Shown piece by piece: positions 30,856 through 39,921 of a DNA stretch of 64,000 nucleotides (positions within the stretch are counted from its first letter, which is position 1; each line of letters starts with the position of its first letter). Location of the stretch: NCBI GenBank assembly GCA_964432825.1, contig CAYSOX010000004.1:47019-111018 (forward strand), given 5' to 3'. The stretch comes from UMGS1908 sp964432825 (GTDB taxonomy: Bacteria; Bacillota; Clostridia; Christensenellales; UBA1242). Made by a program: the position numbers and the translations under genes. Under the pieces are notes generated by a model. That model was given only the letters and a program-made list of their open reading frames with translations, had not been told where the DNA came from and did no database searches.

Positions 30856-33324
30856 ATGACGGGTTTTTATTTTAATGATAGTTTTTATATTATTTTGGCG
30901 GGGCTTCGTTCTGACCTTTCAAGGGCGAGGGTTATGAACGCTTTGTGCGAATTGGTTTTTAGTGGGGAGTGCGACATTACCGCCTTTAACCCTAAAGAAC
31001 TGAATGCTTTTAACTATATGAAGCTTAAAATTTCAAATGCAAGTGCAAAAATGGGCGAAAAATTTGATTTTCAAGTGATTAATACAGTGGAGCCCGTAAG
31101 TGAAACATTTGAAAATGCTTCGGTTCCGGATTTTAAAAAGGTGTCAGTTGGGGCAAGTTTTGGTGATAGTACTACTGGAGTTGAGGGCGAGAGTGTCGTG
31201 GTTGGGGATTTTGAAAATGTTGCCAACTCGGGTAAAAATAGACAGAGTTTAGTGTCTGGGCTAAAAAATTTAACCGAAAAATGTGAAAATAGTGGAGTTT
31301 CTACAATTGCCGGAAAAAGTGGAGAAATGTTGGAGAGTTTTAGGGATTTAGATAAAAGTAGTAAGATTTTATCGGAAAATTTTTTAAATATTCAAAATTT
31401 TGATGATAATACAAAAAGCGAAAAAGAATGCAGTTTAATAAATGAAAACAATTGCGATATAAAGAGGATTGAAGAAAATGGTGTGGAGAGTGAAGTTGAA
31501 AGTGGCACCAAAAGTGATAATGATGGCGGTATAAAAACTAAAGAATGTAATATAAAAACTGGCAAAAGAGAGTTTTTTGTTGTAGAAAATGAAAATATAA
31601 ATAGCGGAAAAATTGTAAGTAGTGAGAGTTTGGGTGAGTCTTGCGTGGGCGGATTGAGGAATTTGAACATCTGCAAAGAAAAGGAGTGTGTGGATGAGGT
31701 CAAGAACCAAAAGGCAAATATTTTTCATCTTCAAAAAAATGTTGGGGATGATTTTAAAAATATTGAAAAAAATAATACCAATATTGATAATTTATCTAAT
31801 AATTCAATTATAACCGATATAAAAAGTGATAAAAATTACAAAATAAATGAAATTTATAAGACAAATATTAATGAAATGTCGGTAAGTGAAGATAATAACG
31901 AAAGCGAAATATATAATGAAAGCAAAAAAGGTAACTGGTGCGAAGATAATAACGGAGACGAAAGAAATAGTAGGTTCGAAGATGATAACGGAAGCGAAAG
32001 AAATAGTTGGTGTGAAAATAATAACGGCGGCGAAAAGAATAGTAGGTGTGAAAATAATAACGGCGGCGAAAAGAATAGTAGGTGCGAAGATAATAACGGA
32101 GACGAAAGAAATAGTTGGTGCGAAGATAATAACGGAGATGAAAGAAATAGTAGGTGCGAAGATAATAACGGAGACGAAAGAAATAGTTGGTGCGAAAACG
32201 ATAACGGAAGTGGTGGAATTTATAATAGCAAAAAAGTTTACGAAAGCGAAGAAAGGAACCGTGGGGCGGAAAGTGAAAATGTAATAAAAATTTGCCAAAA
32301 TCCCGAAAAAAGGGGTTTTTTATTTGACCCCAAATTTACAAAAACGGGCAGAAATGGACAGAAATTGACGAAAATGGGCAAAAATGGACAAAAACGGACG
32401 AAAATTGTAAAGTTGGTATATAAAGATAATATAAATAATCCTTATAAAAATAAAAAACAAAAAAATATTATTCAAAAGAGTAAAGAAAAAGAAATGTATA
32501 AAGAAAAAGAAAGAGAAAAAATTTCGATAAATAAGAGTAATTTAAATGCTTGCAAAGAGCAAGATTGTGATAAGGATATTTTAGATAGTTATAATATCAA
32601 TCCAGTTGAAGAAGGTCAGCTTTTTGACGAAAAAAGTAGTTTTGGTCAAAATGCTGATAACTTTTTTGATGCCGAAAATAAAAATGGTGAAACCAAAAAC
32701 AAAATTGTCAGCAAAAAAAGCGTAAAAAAAGATACAGAAAGTGCGGAATATACAAAAAATACAATATTTGAAGATGAAAACTCAGAATGTGAGGATGAAG
32801 ATTCAGATGTTGAGTTAACATATGAAGAAGCAAAGGCGTTTTTTGGTATAAAAGGTGATAATTTTGTTAATGAGAAAGTATTAAAATATAAAAACAAAAA
32901 ACCTAAGGGGGATTCCCGCAAAAATTTACAGAATATTGAGAAAAGTTCAAAACAAAAGTCTGAGGATGGAGAAAAGGCAAAGGGGCAAGAGCCGGTGAAT
33001 TTGGACGAGTTGACAATAGAAGAGGTGAAAGAGTTTATTGAAAAGGGGATGTTGTCGGTTGATGCCGAGAATTTTTACTATTATTATAAAAGTAAGAGTT
33101 GGTATGTTGGCAAAAATCGTTTGACCGATTGGAAGTCAAAGTGTTTGGAGTGGCATTATCGGGCGAAGGATGAGGCTAAAAAAATTGCGAAAATGCAAGA
33201 AAATAGTTATAACTACAGTTATGGTAGGTATCGCGAGCGTGACACATATATTACATCCTCACAGCGGTCGTATGAGGAGATTGGCCCTGCAGTGTGGACG
33301 GATTTGGATACTGTCGAAATATAA
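30856..33324 (+). CDS. DUF6291-like phage replication protein with a long repetitive insertion
   Basis: 822 residues, ATG 30856 with AAGGAGAT upstream. Residues 1-70 (FYFNDSFY, then ALCELVFSGECDITAF) match the pattern of DUF6291-type N-termini of phage replication-initiation proteins. The C-terminus near residues 742-765 has YYYYKSKSWYVGKNRLTDWK, close to the W-x-V-G-K-N-x-x-x-D-W-K signature that ends many phage replisome-organiser proteins. Between the two, roughly 600 residues are Lys/Asn/Glu-rich and include eight 12-residue repeats (WCEDNNGDERNS type, DNA about 31936-32215). Such proteins usually act with a helicase loader in the early region. Finding one between terminase genes is odd, so a DNA-binding or packaging-linked role is possible. 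The assignment rests on both termini and is moderate. Confidence 0.55.
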   Translation: MTGFYFNDSFYIILAGLRSDLSRARVMNALCELVFSGECDITAFNPKELNAFNYMKLKISNASAKMGEKFDFQVINTVEPVSETFENASVPDFKKVSVGASFGDSTTGVEGESVVVGDFENVANSGKNRQSLVSGLKNLTEKCENSGVSTIAGKSGEMLESFRDLDKSSKILSENFLNIQNFDDNTKSEKECSLINENNCDIKRIEENGVESEVESGTKSDNDGGIKTKECNIKTGKREFFVVENENINSGKIVSSESLGESCVGGLRNLNICKEKECVDEVKNQKANIFHLQKNVGDDFKNIEKNNTNIDNLSNNSIITDIKSDKNYKINEIYKTNINEMSVSEDNNESEIYNESKKGNWCEDNNGDERNSRFEDDNGSERNSWCENNNGGEKNSRCENNNGGEKNSRCEDNNGDERNSWCEDNNGDERNSRCEDNNGDERNSWCENDNGSGGIYNSKKVYESEERNRGAESENVIKICQNPEKRGFLFDPKFTKTGRNGQKLTKMGKNGQKRTKIVKLVYKDNINNPYKNKKQKNIIQKSKEKEMYKEKEREKISINKSNLNACKEQDCDKDILDSYNINPVEEGQLFDEKSSFGQNADNFFDAENKNGETKNKIVSKKSVKKDTESAEYTKNTIFEDENSECEDEDSDVELTYEEAKAFFGIKGDNFVNEKVLKYKNKKPKGDSRKNLQNIEKSSKQKSEDGEKAKGQEPVNLDELTIEEVKEFIEKGMLSVDAENFYYYYKSKSWYVGKNRLTDWKSKCLEWHYRAKDEAKKIAKMQENSYNYSYGRYRERDTYITSSQRSYEEIGPAVWTDLDTVEI
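31936..32215 (+). repeat. 36-bp in-frame tandem repeat, about 8 units
   Basis: The units encode W/R-C/F-E-D/N-N/D-N-G-D/G/S-E-R/K-N-S. The period is 36 bp, so the frame is kept. A long ORF on the opposite strand and another on the same strand are shadows of this repeat. Confidence 0.9.
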
Positions 33325-33379
33325 TTTTTGGCTATGTGGAGGCTTTTTCTTTAAAAATTTTTTAAATTTACTATCTTTT

Positions 33380-33394
33380 CCTTTGTTTTAAAGG
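33380..33394. repeat. CCTTTGTTTTAAAGG dyad, third copy
   Basis: CCTTT pairs with AAAGG. Identical 15-mers lie at 22213-22227 and 22361-22375. Here and at 22213 the dyad precedes the late-promoter box by exactly 44 bp, so it may belong to the promoter region or be a weak terminator for the preceding unit. Confidence 0.6.
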
Positions 33395-33423
33395 GGTTTA
33401 GGGGTATCAAATTATAGGGGTGG

Positions 33424-33464
33424 TGACACAAAATCGTGCAAATAGGAAATTGTAGGTGTATAGT
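33424..33464 (+). promoter_or_regulatory. Late-type promoter, copy 3
   Basis: TGACACAAAATCGTGCAA (33424-33441), 17 bp, TATAGT (33459-33464). It lies about 225 nt before the candidate small terminase gene and drives the start of the terS-portal-capsid block. The 364-bp gap 33325-33688 otherwise holds only the dyad at 33380 and A/T-rich sequence. Confidence 0.7.
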
Positions 33465-33688
33465 AAGAGTGTAATTTAAAATTTTTGTTCGGCGAGAAAC
33501 AAATCTTTTAAATAAAACAAGTGATTGTTATAAAATCATAACAATCGTAAAAATTGATGTGAAGCACCAAATAAACTAAAAAAAGAGTTGTGAGTGGCTT
33601 TTAAGATTGTTATTTTGGTATTACAAAAGAAAATTAAAAAATGAGAGTGTTGAAATTTAGATTGGAATATAAGGAGTAAAAATTAAGT

Positions 33689-35449
33689 ATGCAAGCAAAA
33701 ACTAATAAACAAAAGAATTTGATTGATAACATTTTAGATGAAAGACCTGAGGTGAAAAATATAAAAAGGCGGTGTAAAAAGCAATTTTTGGAAAATGAAA
33801 ATAAATGCGAGGAAGTAAAATCATTAAAGCATGACGGCGATGATGTTTGCACATTGGGTGATAGTTGCGGTGAGGTTTCTGGGGTTTTAGATGATACTCG
33901 CGGTGAGGTATCTGAGGCTTTGGGTAGTAGTTGCGGAGAAGTGTTTGAGGCTTTGGGTGATGGTTGCGGTGAGGTATCTGAGGCTTTGGGTGATAGTTGC
34001 GGTGAGGTATCTGAGGCTTTGGGTGATAGTTATGGTGATGAGGTTGAGAGTTTTAAATGTGAGAATGGTAATACAAAAACTGAAACACTATTAAATAAAA
34101 AGATACAAAAGCGGAAAATACAAAAAAACAAGGCTCAAAATGAAGTTTTGCAAAATGTTGATATTGAGGCGGGTCGGGTCCTTCCAAGTGAAAGACGAAC
34201 ACGCGGACGGAAAAAGTCGGAAATAAAAACTAACGAAAGTTTTGAAGCGAAGAATAGGGCTGGTGATGAGAAATTAAATAAATTTTTTACAAAGGAGGTT
34301 GAAAGCGACGGGCTGAAGTCATCTTTGGAGGGTGGTGCTTTGGAGGATGGAATGGTTTGTGTGGATATGATGGGAGAGTTTGCAGGCGGGGATGGTTATA
34401 ATTCGGAAAGTTTTTTGGATGAAATTAAAAAGTCGTTATATAAGCGAGCAATCGGCGGAGAAATTATGGAAGAAACTGCCGACTATGAATTGAAAAATGG
34501 TGTCGAATACATTTTTTGCAAAAAACAAAATGCAATTTTTACGCCATTTGGAGTAATTTATGGTTTTAATGGTGATAATGCGAGATTTAGATTTCGAAAC
34601 AATGCAAGTATTGAAAAATTGAAAAGACAAAGCAAACCGTGTTCGGTAGGTTGTGGCGAAAGTGGAAGCGGGGAGTCAAAAACCTTGTGCAAAGTGGGTT
34701 TTTGTGAACAAATTGAAGAAAACGATTCTTGTTGTGATTTTGGAAAAGAAGATGTGTGGTTAAATAAAAACCAACAACTTAAGGTTGAGAAAAATTTTGC
34801 GAACACTCAAGATGGTACAAGTGTACGAGATGCTAGAGGTTTGCAAGATTCTGCAGAGGTTCAAAATGTTGGAACTGTCCCAAATGTTATGGATACACAA
34901 GATACCGAAGTTACTAAAGGTGTTGCAAATATTCAATTGGTTAATGAAAATAACACTAAAGTGGTGTTCGGTGGTGGCGGTTCCAATTCTAAAAATATAA
35001 ATAAAAAACATAGCGTTTGCAAAAAAGAATGTGGCGAAGGCTTGGTGGGTAGTGGAAAAGATAAGGATGCGGGCGGTCGTAAAAATGGGTACAGCGAGGG
35101 CTTGGAGACTAGACAACACGACAACCATGTGGGCGGTGATGGTATAAAAAGTAATGTGAATTTTTACAAACTGAATGAAAATGATTGGCATTTGCAAAAT
35201 TTAGGGCAAGTTGGAGGCTTTTGGTGTGAGAAGGTTAGTGCGGAGTTTGAAACGGGGAAAATGGTGTGTGTGAAAAAAAAGGTTGCAAAAAAGTTTTCGC
35301 CACCCGATACACAGGCTATGAAAATGTTGATTGAGTTGAATGATTCGGGGCGGGCAAACACCTTGGGACTGGCATCCGAACTTGACCAATTGAACAATAT
35401 GCAACTTGAGAAGATGAAAAATGACCTAATAAAACGCATATTAGAATAA
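33689..35449 (+). CDS. Candidate terminase small subunit, heavily expanded
   Basis: 586 residues; small terminases are usually 130-250. AAGGAG lies 12 nt before ATG 33689. Three scattered pieces fit the family: a basic RGRKKSEI near residue 172; EIKKSLYKRAIGGEIMEET near 244-262, like the (E)AL-(Y/F)-x-RA-x-G block; and KKKVAKKFSPPDTQAMKML near 529-547, like the K-x-V-P-P-D-x-x-A-x-x-x-(W/L)-L block. Between them are low-complexity segments, including 11-residue repeats (GDSCGEVSEAL, DNA about 33853-34045, 33-bp period) and a long G/N/Q/K-rich stretch. It directly precedes the portal gene, as small terminases often precede packaging genes, although terL lies 3.4 kb upstream. If correct, its role is recognition of the packaging start on the DNA. 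An unrelated virion-assembly protein remains possible. Confidence 0.45.
   Translation: MQAKTNKQKNLIDNILDERPEVKNIKRRCKKQFLENENKCEEVKSLKHDGDDVCTLGDSCGEVSGVLDDTRGEVSEALGSSCGEVFEALGDGCGEVSEALGDSCGEVSEALGDSYGDEVESFKCENGNTKTETLLNKKIQKRKIQKNKAQNEVLQNVDIEAGRVLPSERRTRGRKKSEIKTNESFEAKNRAGDEKLNKFFTKEVESDGLKSSLEGGALEDGMVCVDMMGEFAGGDGYNSESFLDEIKKSLYKRAIGGEIMEETADYELKNGVEYIFCKKQNAIFTPFGVIYGFNGDNARFRFRNNASIEKLKRQSKPCSVGCGESGSGESKTLCKVGFCEQIEENDSCCDFGKEDVWLNKNQQLKVEKNFANTQDGTSVRDARGLQDSAEVQNVGTVPNVMDTQDTEVTKGVANIQLVNENNTKVVFGGGGSNSKNINKKHSVCKKECGEGLVGSGKDKDAGGRKNGYSEGLETRQHDNHVGGDGIKSNVNFYKLNENDWHLQNLGQVGGFWCEKVSAEFETGKMVCVKKKVAKKFSPPDTQAMKMLIELNDSGRANTLGLASELDQLNNMQLEKMKNDLIKRILE
33853..34045 (+). repeat. 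33-bp in-frame tandem repeat, about 6 units
   Basis: Units encode GDSCGEVSEAL with variants. The period is 33 bp and lies within the candidate small terminase gene. Confidence 0.88.
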
Positions 35450-35973
35450 AACATAACACGCGAGTTAAAAGTGTGGCAAAATAGTAATTTAAGCATTGAA
35501 ACTACCAAAAACTTAGTTTTTTGGTTTTTTATTGCGGATTTTTGATGAGGAATAGTGAGTGAATGAATTGAAAATATTAACAAATGCTTAGGCTTTTGGG
35601 CTTTTATATGGCAGAACTTTAAAATGAGAAATGGCGAGTAAATGAATTGAAACTACCAAAAATTTAGTGGTTTGGTTTTTATATGGCAGAACTTAATAAA
35701 GAAAAAAGTGTGCAAATAGTTTAAGTGTAACGAAAAATAATGAAAAACAGCAAAAAAATGAAAAACAAAAAATGGAAAATAACAAAAGACGAAAAACAGC
35801 GAAAAATGAAAAATAACAAAACATTTAAGAGAGAAACATTTAAAAAACTATAAATTTTGTGAAAGACATCAAAAATTGTGAATTTTTGAAATTTATAGTG
35901 ATTGTTTGGCGAGTGAAGTGAAAAAAAATTTAAAACTAAAAACAATAAATTTAAAAAGGAGGATTTAATTTTT
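35450..35973. other. Repeat-rich 520-bp spacer before the portal gene
   Basis: No gene. Two imperfect copies of a segment with GAATTGAAA and CTTTTATATGGCAGAACTT or TTTTTATATGGCAGAACTT lie at about 35540-35625 and 35626-35695. An A-rich stretch (35735-35825) follows, built on GAAAAACAGC/GAAAAATAAC-type words. No promoter box or terminator was found. Confidence 0.55.
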
Positions 35974-38061
35974 ATGAAAAATAAAAGCAAAAAGAAAATT
36001 GAAAAAGTTATGGAGCGTAATGAAAGCATCAGTAAGAGTGCTGAAAAGAACAAAAATGTGTTTGGTGAGTCTCGGTCGGAGGACGAAATCGTTCGAGAAG
36101 TTGTTTCGGATTATGAGAATCGAAAATTTTCGAAACGCGCAATGGAGCAAAACTGGTTGCTTAATATGAACTTTTTGGTTGGAAATCAGTTTAGTTATAT
36201 AAATTCGGCGGGTGAAATTGATGAAATTGAGCGGAAAAATTCGGCGGAGTCGAGAGAGGTTTTTAATCATATTGCACCGATTGTGGAGTCTAGGCTTGCA
36301 AAGTTGGGGCGGGTTCGTCCTTCGTTTGGTGTTCGTCCAGCGTCTGCGTCGGAATCGGATTTGGAAACGGCGAAACTAACGAAGAAAATTTTAGATTCGG
36401 TTAGTTCGAGTTTGAATATTTCGAACTTGTTGACGGATGCCACTATGTGGAGCGAGGTGACGGGGACGGTATTTTACAAACTGGTTTGGAACTGCAACAC
36501 GGGAACGATTTTGGGGTACCGGTTGCCGAATGGCGAGGTTTTGGATGTGGGCACGGCTGAAAAATTGAAGGAAAAATACGATTTTGGCGAGGGCTCTTAT
36601 GCGGAGGGTGACGAAAAGAGAAAAAATGAAGATGGTGACGATTTTGATATTTCTAAACTTACTCCGCTTTACGATGGTGATGTAAGCATTTCGGTTTGCT
36701 CGCCTTTTGAGATTTTTCCAGAAAATAATTCGCTTTACGAATTAAATGACCAGCCGAGTTTGATTCACGCGAGGGCGATTGATGCGGGCGAGTTTGAGGA
36801 GCGTTATGGGTTTAAAGCGGAGGGCGAGACTTTAAACACCTTGAGTTTGGATAGTACTTTGGGGTCGGACGGTTTTCTTTCGGGGAGGTCGAGTATCAAA
36901 AAGGTGGTTGGCGAACGCGTAGATAATTTGGTTTTAGTGATTGAAAAGTGGATTAAGCCTTGCAAGACTTATCCGAATGGTAGATTGCTGGTGGTTGGCG
37001 GGGGTCGGCTGTTGTTTGATGGCTGTATGCCATATTCGGAGTATCCTTTTGTGAAGCAAGTTTCTAATCGTGTTGTTGGAAGTTTTTGGGGTGTGAGCGT
37101 AGTTGAGCGTTGCATTCCAATTCAAAGGGCGTACAATTCGGTTAAAAATCGCAAACTTGAATGTATGAGTAGGCTTTGTGGCGGTGTACTTGCGGTTGAA
37201 GAAGGGTCGGTAGATGTTGACGATCTTGAGGATAATGGCTTGATGCCGGGCAAAATTCTGGTGTACAGAAATGGCGCTAATATCCCGTCGTTTATGGATG
37301 CGGGTGCGATTCCACACGAACTTTCGGAAGAAGAGGAACGGTTGTCTAATGAATTGATTTCAATTAGCGGAGTTTCCGAACTTATGCGAAATTCTGCACT
37401 GCCAAGCCAAGTTAATAGCGGTACAGCGATTAATCTTTTGATTGAACAGGATGATACGCGTCTTTCGGTGACTGCCGAAAATATTCGAAATGCAATGTTG
37501 CAACTTTCGAAGAATATTTTAAATATGTACAAAATGTTTGTTGATGGGTATAAACTTGCAAAGGTGACGGACGAATTTGGCAGACTTCAGATTTTCTACT
37601 GGAACAAAAGTGACATCTCTTCATCGGATATTGTCCTTGAAACTGCGAACGAACTTTCTGAAAGTTTATCTAGTCGCAAGCAAATGGTGTTTGAACTTTT
37701 GAAATATGGCTTGTTGCAGAATGATGACGGCAAACTTGACGAGCGGACAAAGAATAAAGTTATTGAAATGTTGGGCTTTGGTAATTGGGAGAATGGAGTT
37801 GATGAAACCGCCTTGCAAATTAACCGCGCAAAAATGGAAAATATTATGGATGGAACGCTTTATGTTTTACCGGTTGATAATCACGCAATTCATATTAAAG
37901 AACACACGAAGCAGATTTTGGAACTAGGTGCAGGTGGTGGAATATCCAACAAAATGGATAGGCTTTTAAAACACATTCAAAAGCATAAAGAAGTTTTAGA
38001 AAGTGGCGACCAAACTTCACCATTTGATGAATTAATGGCAAATTATAAGAAAAATCAATAA
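35974..38061 (+). CDS. Phage portal protein, P22-like
   Basis: 695 residues, the size of podovirus (P22 gp1-like) portals; ATG 35974 has AAGGAGG upstream. The portal is the dodecameric ring at one capsid vertex through which DNA is packed and ejected. Family-like features are the N-terminal block NWLLNMNFLVGNQFSY, the clip/stem region with AYNSVKNRKLECMSRL, and the conserved SGTAINLLIEQDDTRLS near residues 483-500. The protein is acidic at its ends and has no large insertion, unlike its neighbours. It follows the candidate terS and precedes the scaffold-position gene and the capsid gene, the standard head-module order. Confidence 0.88.
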   Translation: MKNKSKKKIEKVMERNESISKSAEKNKNVFGESRSEDEIVREVVSDYENRKFSKRAMEQNWLLNMNFLVGNQFSYINSAGEIDEIERKNSAESREVFNHIAPIVESRLAKLGRVRPSFGVRPASASESDLETAKLTKKILDSVSSSLNISNLLTDATMWSEVTGTVFYKLVWNCNTGTILGYRLPNGEVLDVGTAEKLKEKYDFGEGSYAEGDEKRKNEDGDDFDISKLTPLYDGDVSISVCSPFEIFPENNSLYELNDQPSLIHARAIDAGEFEERYGFKAEGETLNTLSLDSTLGSDGFLSGRSSIKKVVGERVDNLVLVIEKWIKPCKTYPNGRLLVVGGGRLLFDGCMPYSEYPFVKQVSNRVVGSFWGVSVVERCIPIQRAYNSVKNRKLECMSRLCGGVLAVEEGSVDVDDLEDNGLMPGKILVYRNGANIPSFMDAGAIPHELSEEEERLSNELISISGVSELMRNSALPSQVNSGTAINLLIEQDDTRLSVTAENIRNAMLQLSKNILNMYKMFVDGYKLAKVTDEFGRLQIFYWNKSDISSSDIVLETANELSESLSSRKQMVFELLKYGLLQNDDGKLDERTKNKVIEMLGFGNWENGVDETALQINRAKMENIMDGTLYVLPVDNHAIHIKEHTKQILELGAGGGISNKMDRLLKHIQKHKEVLESGDQTSPFDELMANYKKNQ

Positions 38062-38322
38062 ATTTTTAACGCAAAAAATATTCTGCAAAATGTATATAAA
38101 AAATGACGATAATTGGTGTTTTTTAGCGAGTTGAAAATTTGAGCATATAAAAATTAGGCTCAAAATTGCCCCTAGAACACATTTTAGCGTCTCCACGAGT
38201 GTTTGTCTACCTTTAAAATGTGTGTTTGCCACGGGGTAAGTGTAAAATTTTATTTTAAATAAATATTTAATGTTTTATTATCTTTTTTTAAGTCAAAATA
38301 GCGAGTATTGGAGGTGAAATTG
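38062..38322. other. Short spacer with a 10-bp inverted repeat and a shared leader motif
   Basis: ACACATTTTA (38177-38186) and TAAAATGTGT (38214-38223) are perfect inverted arms around a 27-nt interior. Just before them, CTCAAAATTGCCCC also occurs at about 54003 upstream of another gene. The transcript between portal and the next gene could therefore fold into a stem. Confidence 0.5.
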
Positions 38323-39324
38323 GTGTTTGGGAAAAGAAGAAATAACAAAGATTTGATTGAAAGGTTTGAAGTTATGTCAAAAGAATTTTTGAATAAATGC
38401 AGAGAATTAAAAAGGACTGAACGCGAACTTAAAAGTTTGACACGCAAAATATATAATGAAACTAATGCAAATTATGAGTTTGAAAATCAAAACTTAAATG
38501 CAGAAACGGACATGGAAGAGGCTTTAAATGGCGATTTAATGCGTGATGAAACTAGCATAAGTTTAGAAGAAAATGAAAGTTGTCAAAATAAAGATAACAA
38601 AGTTATAAATGGTCAAAGCGTGCGAGATAACGAGGTGCATAATCAAAGTGTGTGCGACGAAGATGAATACAAAAGTATAGATGGCGAAGAAATGTGTGGT
38701 CGAAGAGTGGATGGTGAAGTGGTGTATGGCAAAGATATGAACGACAAAACGGCTTGTGGTAAAGTTACGGGTAGTGAAGATATAAACAGTAAAATTAGAT
38801 ATGAAAACAAAGTACGCAGTAAAAGTGCGGACGGCGAAATGGATTGCGGTAAAGTTACAGTTAGTGAAAATGTGGACAATGGCTTAGATTCTTCCAAGGT
38901 TGATATGATGAATGATTTGGATTTCGTCAAAGAATCGGTGTTGGAGGGATTGGCAGTTTCTAAAGAAAGTGAGGTTAAAGATTTAGACTTGGCTGAAAAA
39001 AATGCAAATAAGGGTTTGATTGCTACCAAAGAAAGCGAAGTTAAAAATATAGATTTTGCTGAAGATTCTGTTACAGATATAGAAAGTGATACTATCGAAA
39101 GTGGTGAGGCTGGTGGAGAATTTTTGGATGAGGACACATATAAAATTGATTTGCAAAAAAGTCAGTTGATTGAAGAATATTTAAAAAATCTTGCATCAAA
39201 AAATGAAAGCCAGCCAGTGTTCTTAACGGGTGGCTCCAAAAAGATAGTTTATCAAAAACAATCTAAACCGCCTAAAAATTTAAAGTCGGCGGGTGAGTAT
39301 GTTTTAAAAAACTATTTTAAGTAG
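38323..39324 (+). CDS. Acidic repetitive protein in scaffold position
   Basis: 333 residues from GTG 38323, chosen because GGAGG lies 8 nt upstream; TTG codons at 38308 and 38320 are in frame but one overlaps the ribosome binding site. Residues about 5-45 are helical and charged. The centre is strongly acidic and degenerate-repetitive (C-G-K-V-T-G/V-S-E and E-S-E-V-K-D/N-I/L-D words). The end is basic (KIVYQKQSKPPKNLK then EYVLKNYFK). A helical, acidic protein with a basic C-terminus between portal and capsid genes is what one expects of a scaffolding protein, which guides capsid assembly and then leaves. This is inference from position and composition; no family motif was recognised. Confidence 0.4.
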   Translation: MFGKRRNNKDLIERFEVMSKEFLNKCRELKRTERELKSLTRKIYNETNANYEFENQNLNAETDMEEALNGDLMRDETSISLEENESCQNKDNKVINGQSVRDNEVHNQSVCDEDEYKSIDGEEMCGRRVDGEVVYGKDMNDKTACGKVTGSEDINSKIRYENKVRSKSADGEMDCGKVTVSENVDNGLDSSKVDMMNDLDFVKESVLEGLAVSKESEVKDLDLAEKNANKGLIATKESEVKNIDFAEDSVTDIESDTIESGEAGGEFLDEDTYKIDLQKSQLIEEYLKNLASKNESQPVFLTGGSKKIVYQKQSKPPKNLKSAGEYVLKNYFK

Positions 39325-39921
39325 TGTGGGCCATGGCGGTGTTATATTCAAAATGTTAGCGTTATTCAAAAGGTTAACCCGTTTAAATTTGTAGTAAAAA
39401 TAAAGTGTTAGTATTATTTAATGATGACACAATTTTAAGCGGAGAGGAAAATCTAAAGTGGGTGTCAATATCTAAAAAGTAGAATTATTAAAAATGCGGG
39501 CAAAGTTTTAAATTCTTAATAACAAAAGATGTGTTTTGTTTATATTTTATATATCCTTTTTTATAGCGAAAACGAAAATACTTAATTTAAACAAATTAAT
39601 TTGTTAATTGCTTTATTCATAAAAAGAAGGACAAAAAGTGGGGTATTAAAACTAGATTAACGCTATTTAGCCCGCTAAATTTATAATAAGAAGTCCTCTA
39701 AGGGATTTATTATAGTAAAATTTGAAAATGAAAACAAAATATCTAATCCGTGAACTTTTTAATTGCTTTATATACAAAAAATTAAAACGCGTAAAATTTT
39801 AAAGTGTTTTTTGTTGGTCAGCAATCTTTAAATGGTGAGTTATCAAAATTTAAAGATTTATCCAAAAGAGAAGAGTGATTGATTTAATCAAAAAAAATAT
39901 TATAGAAATAGGAGATGTATT
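39325..39921. other. 600-bp spacer before the capsid gene
   Basis: No gene. A degenerate late box TGACACAATTTTAAGCGG (39425-39442) matches copy 2 at 15 of 18 bases but has no -10 at the right distance, so it may be decayed. GCTATTTAGCCCGCTAAAT (39661-39679) resembles GATATAGCCCGCTTTAAA before terL (28657-28674). The rest is A/T-rich. Confidence 0.5.
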
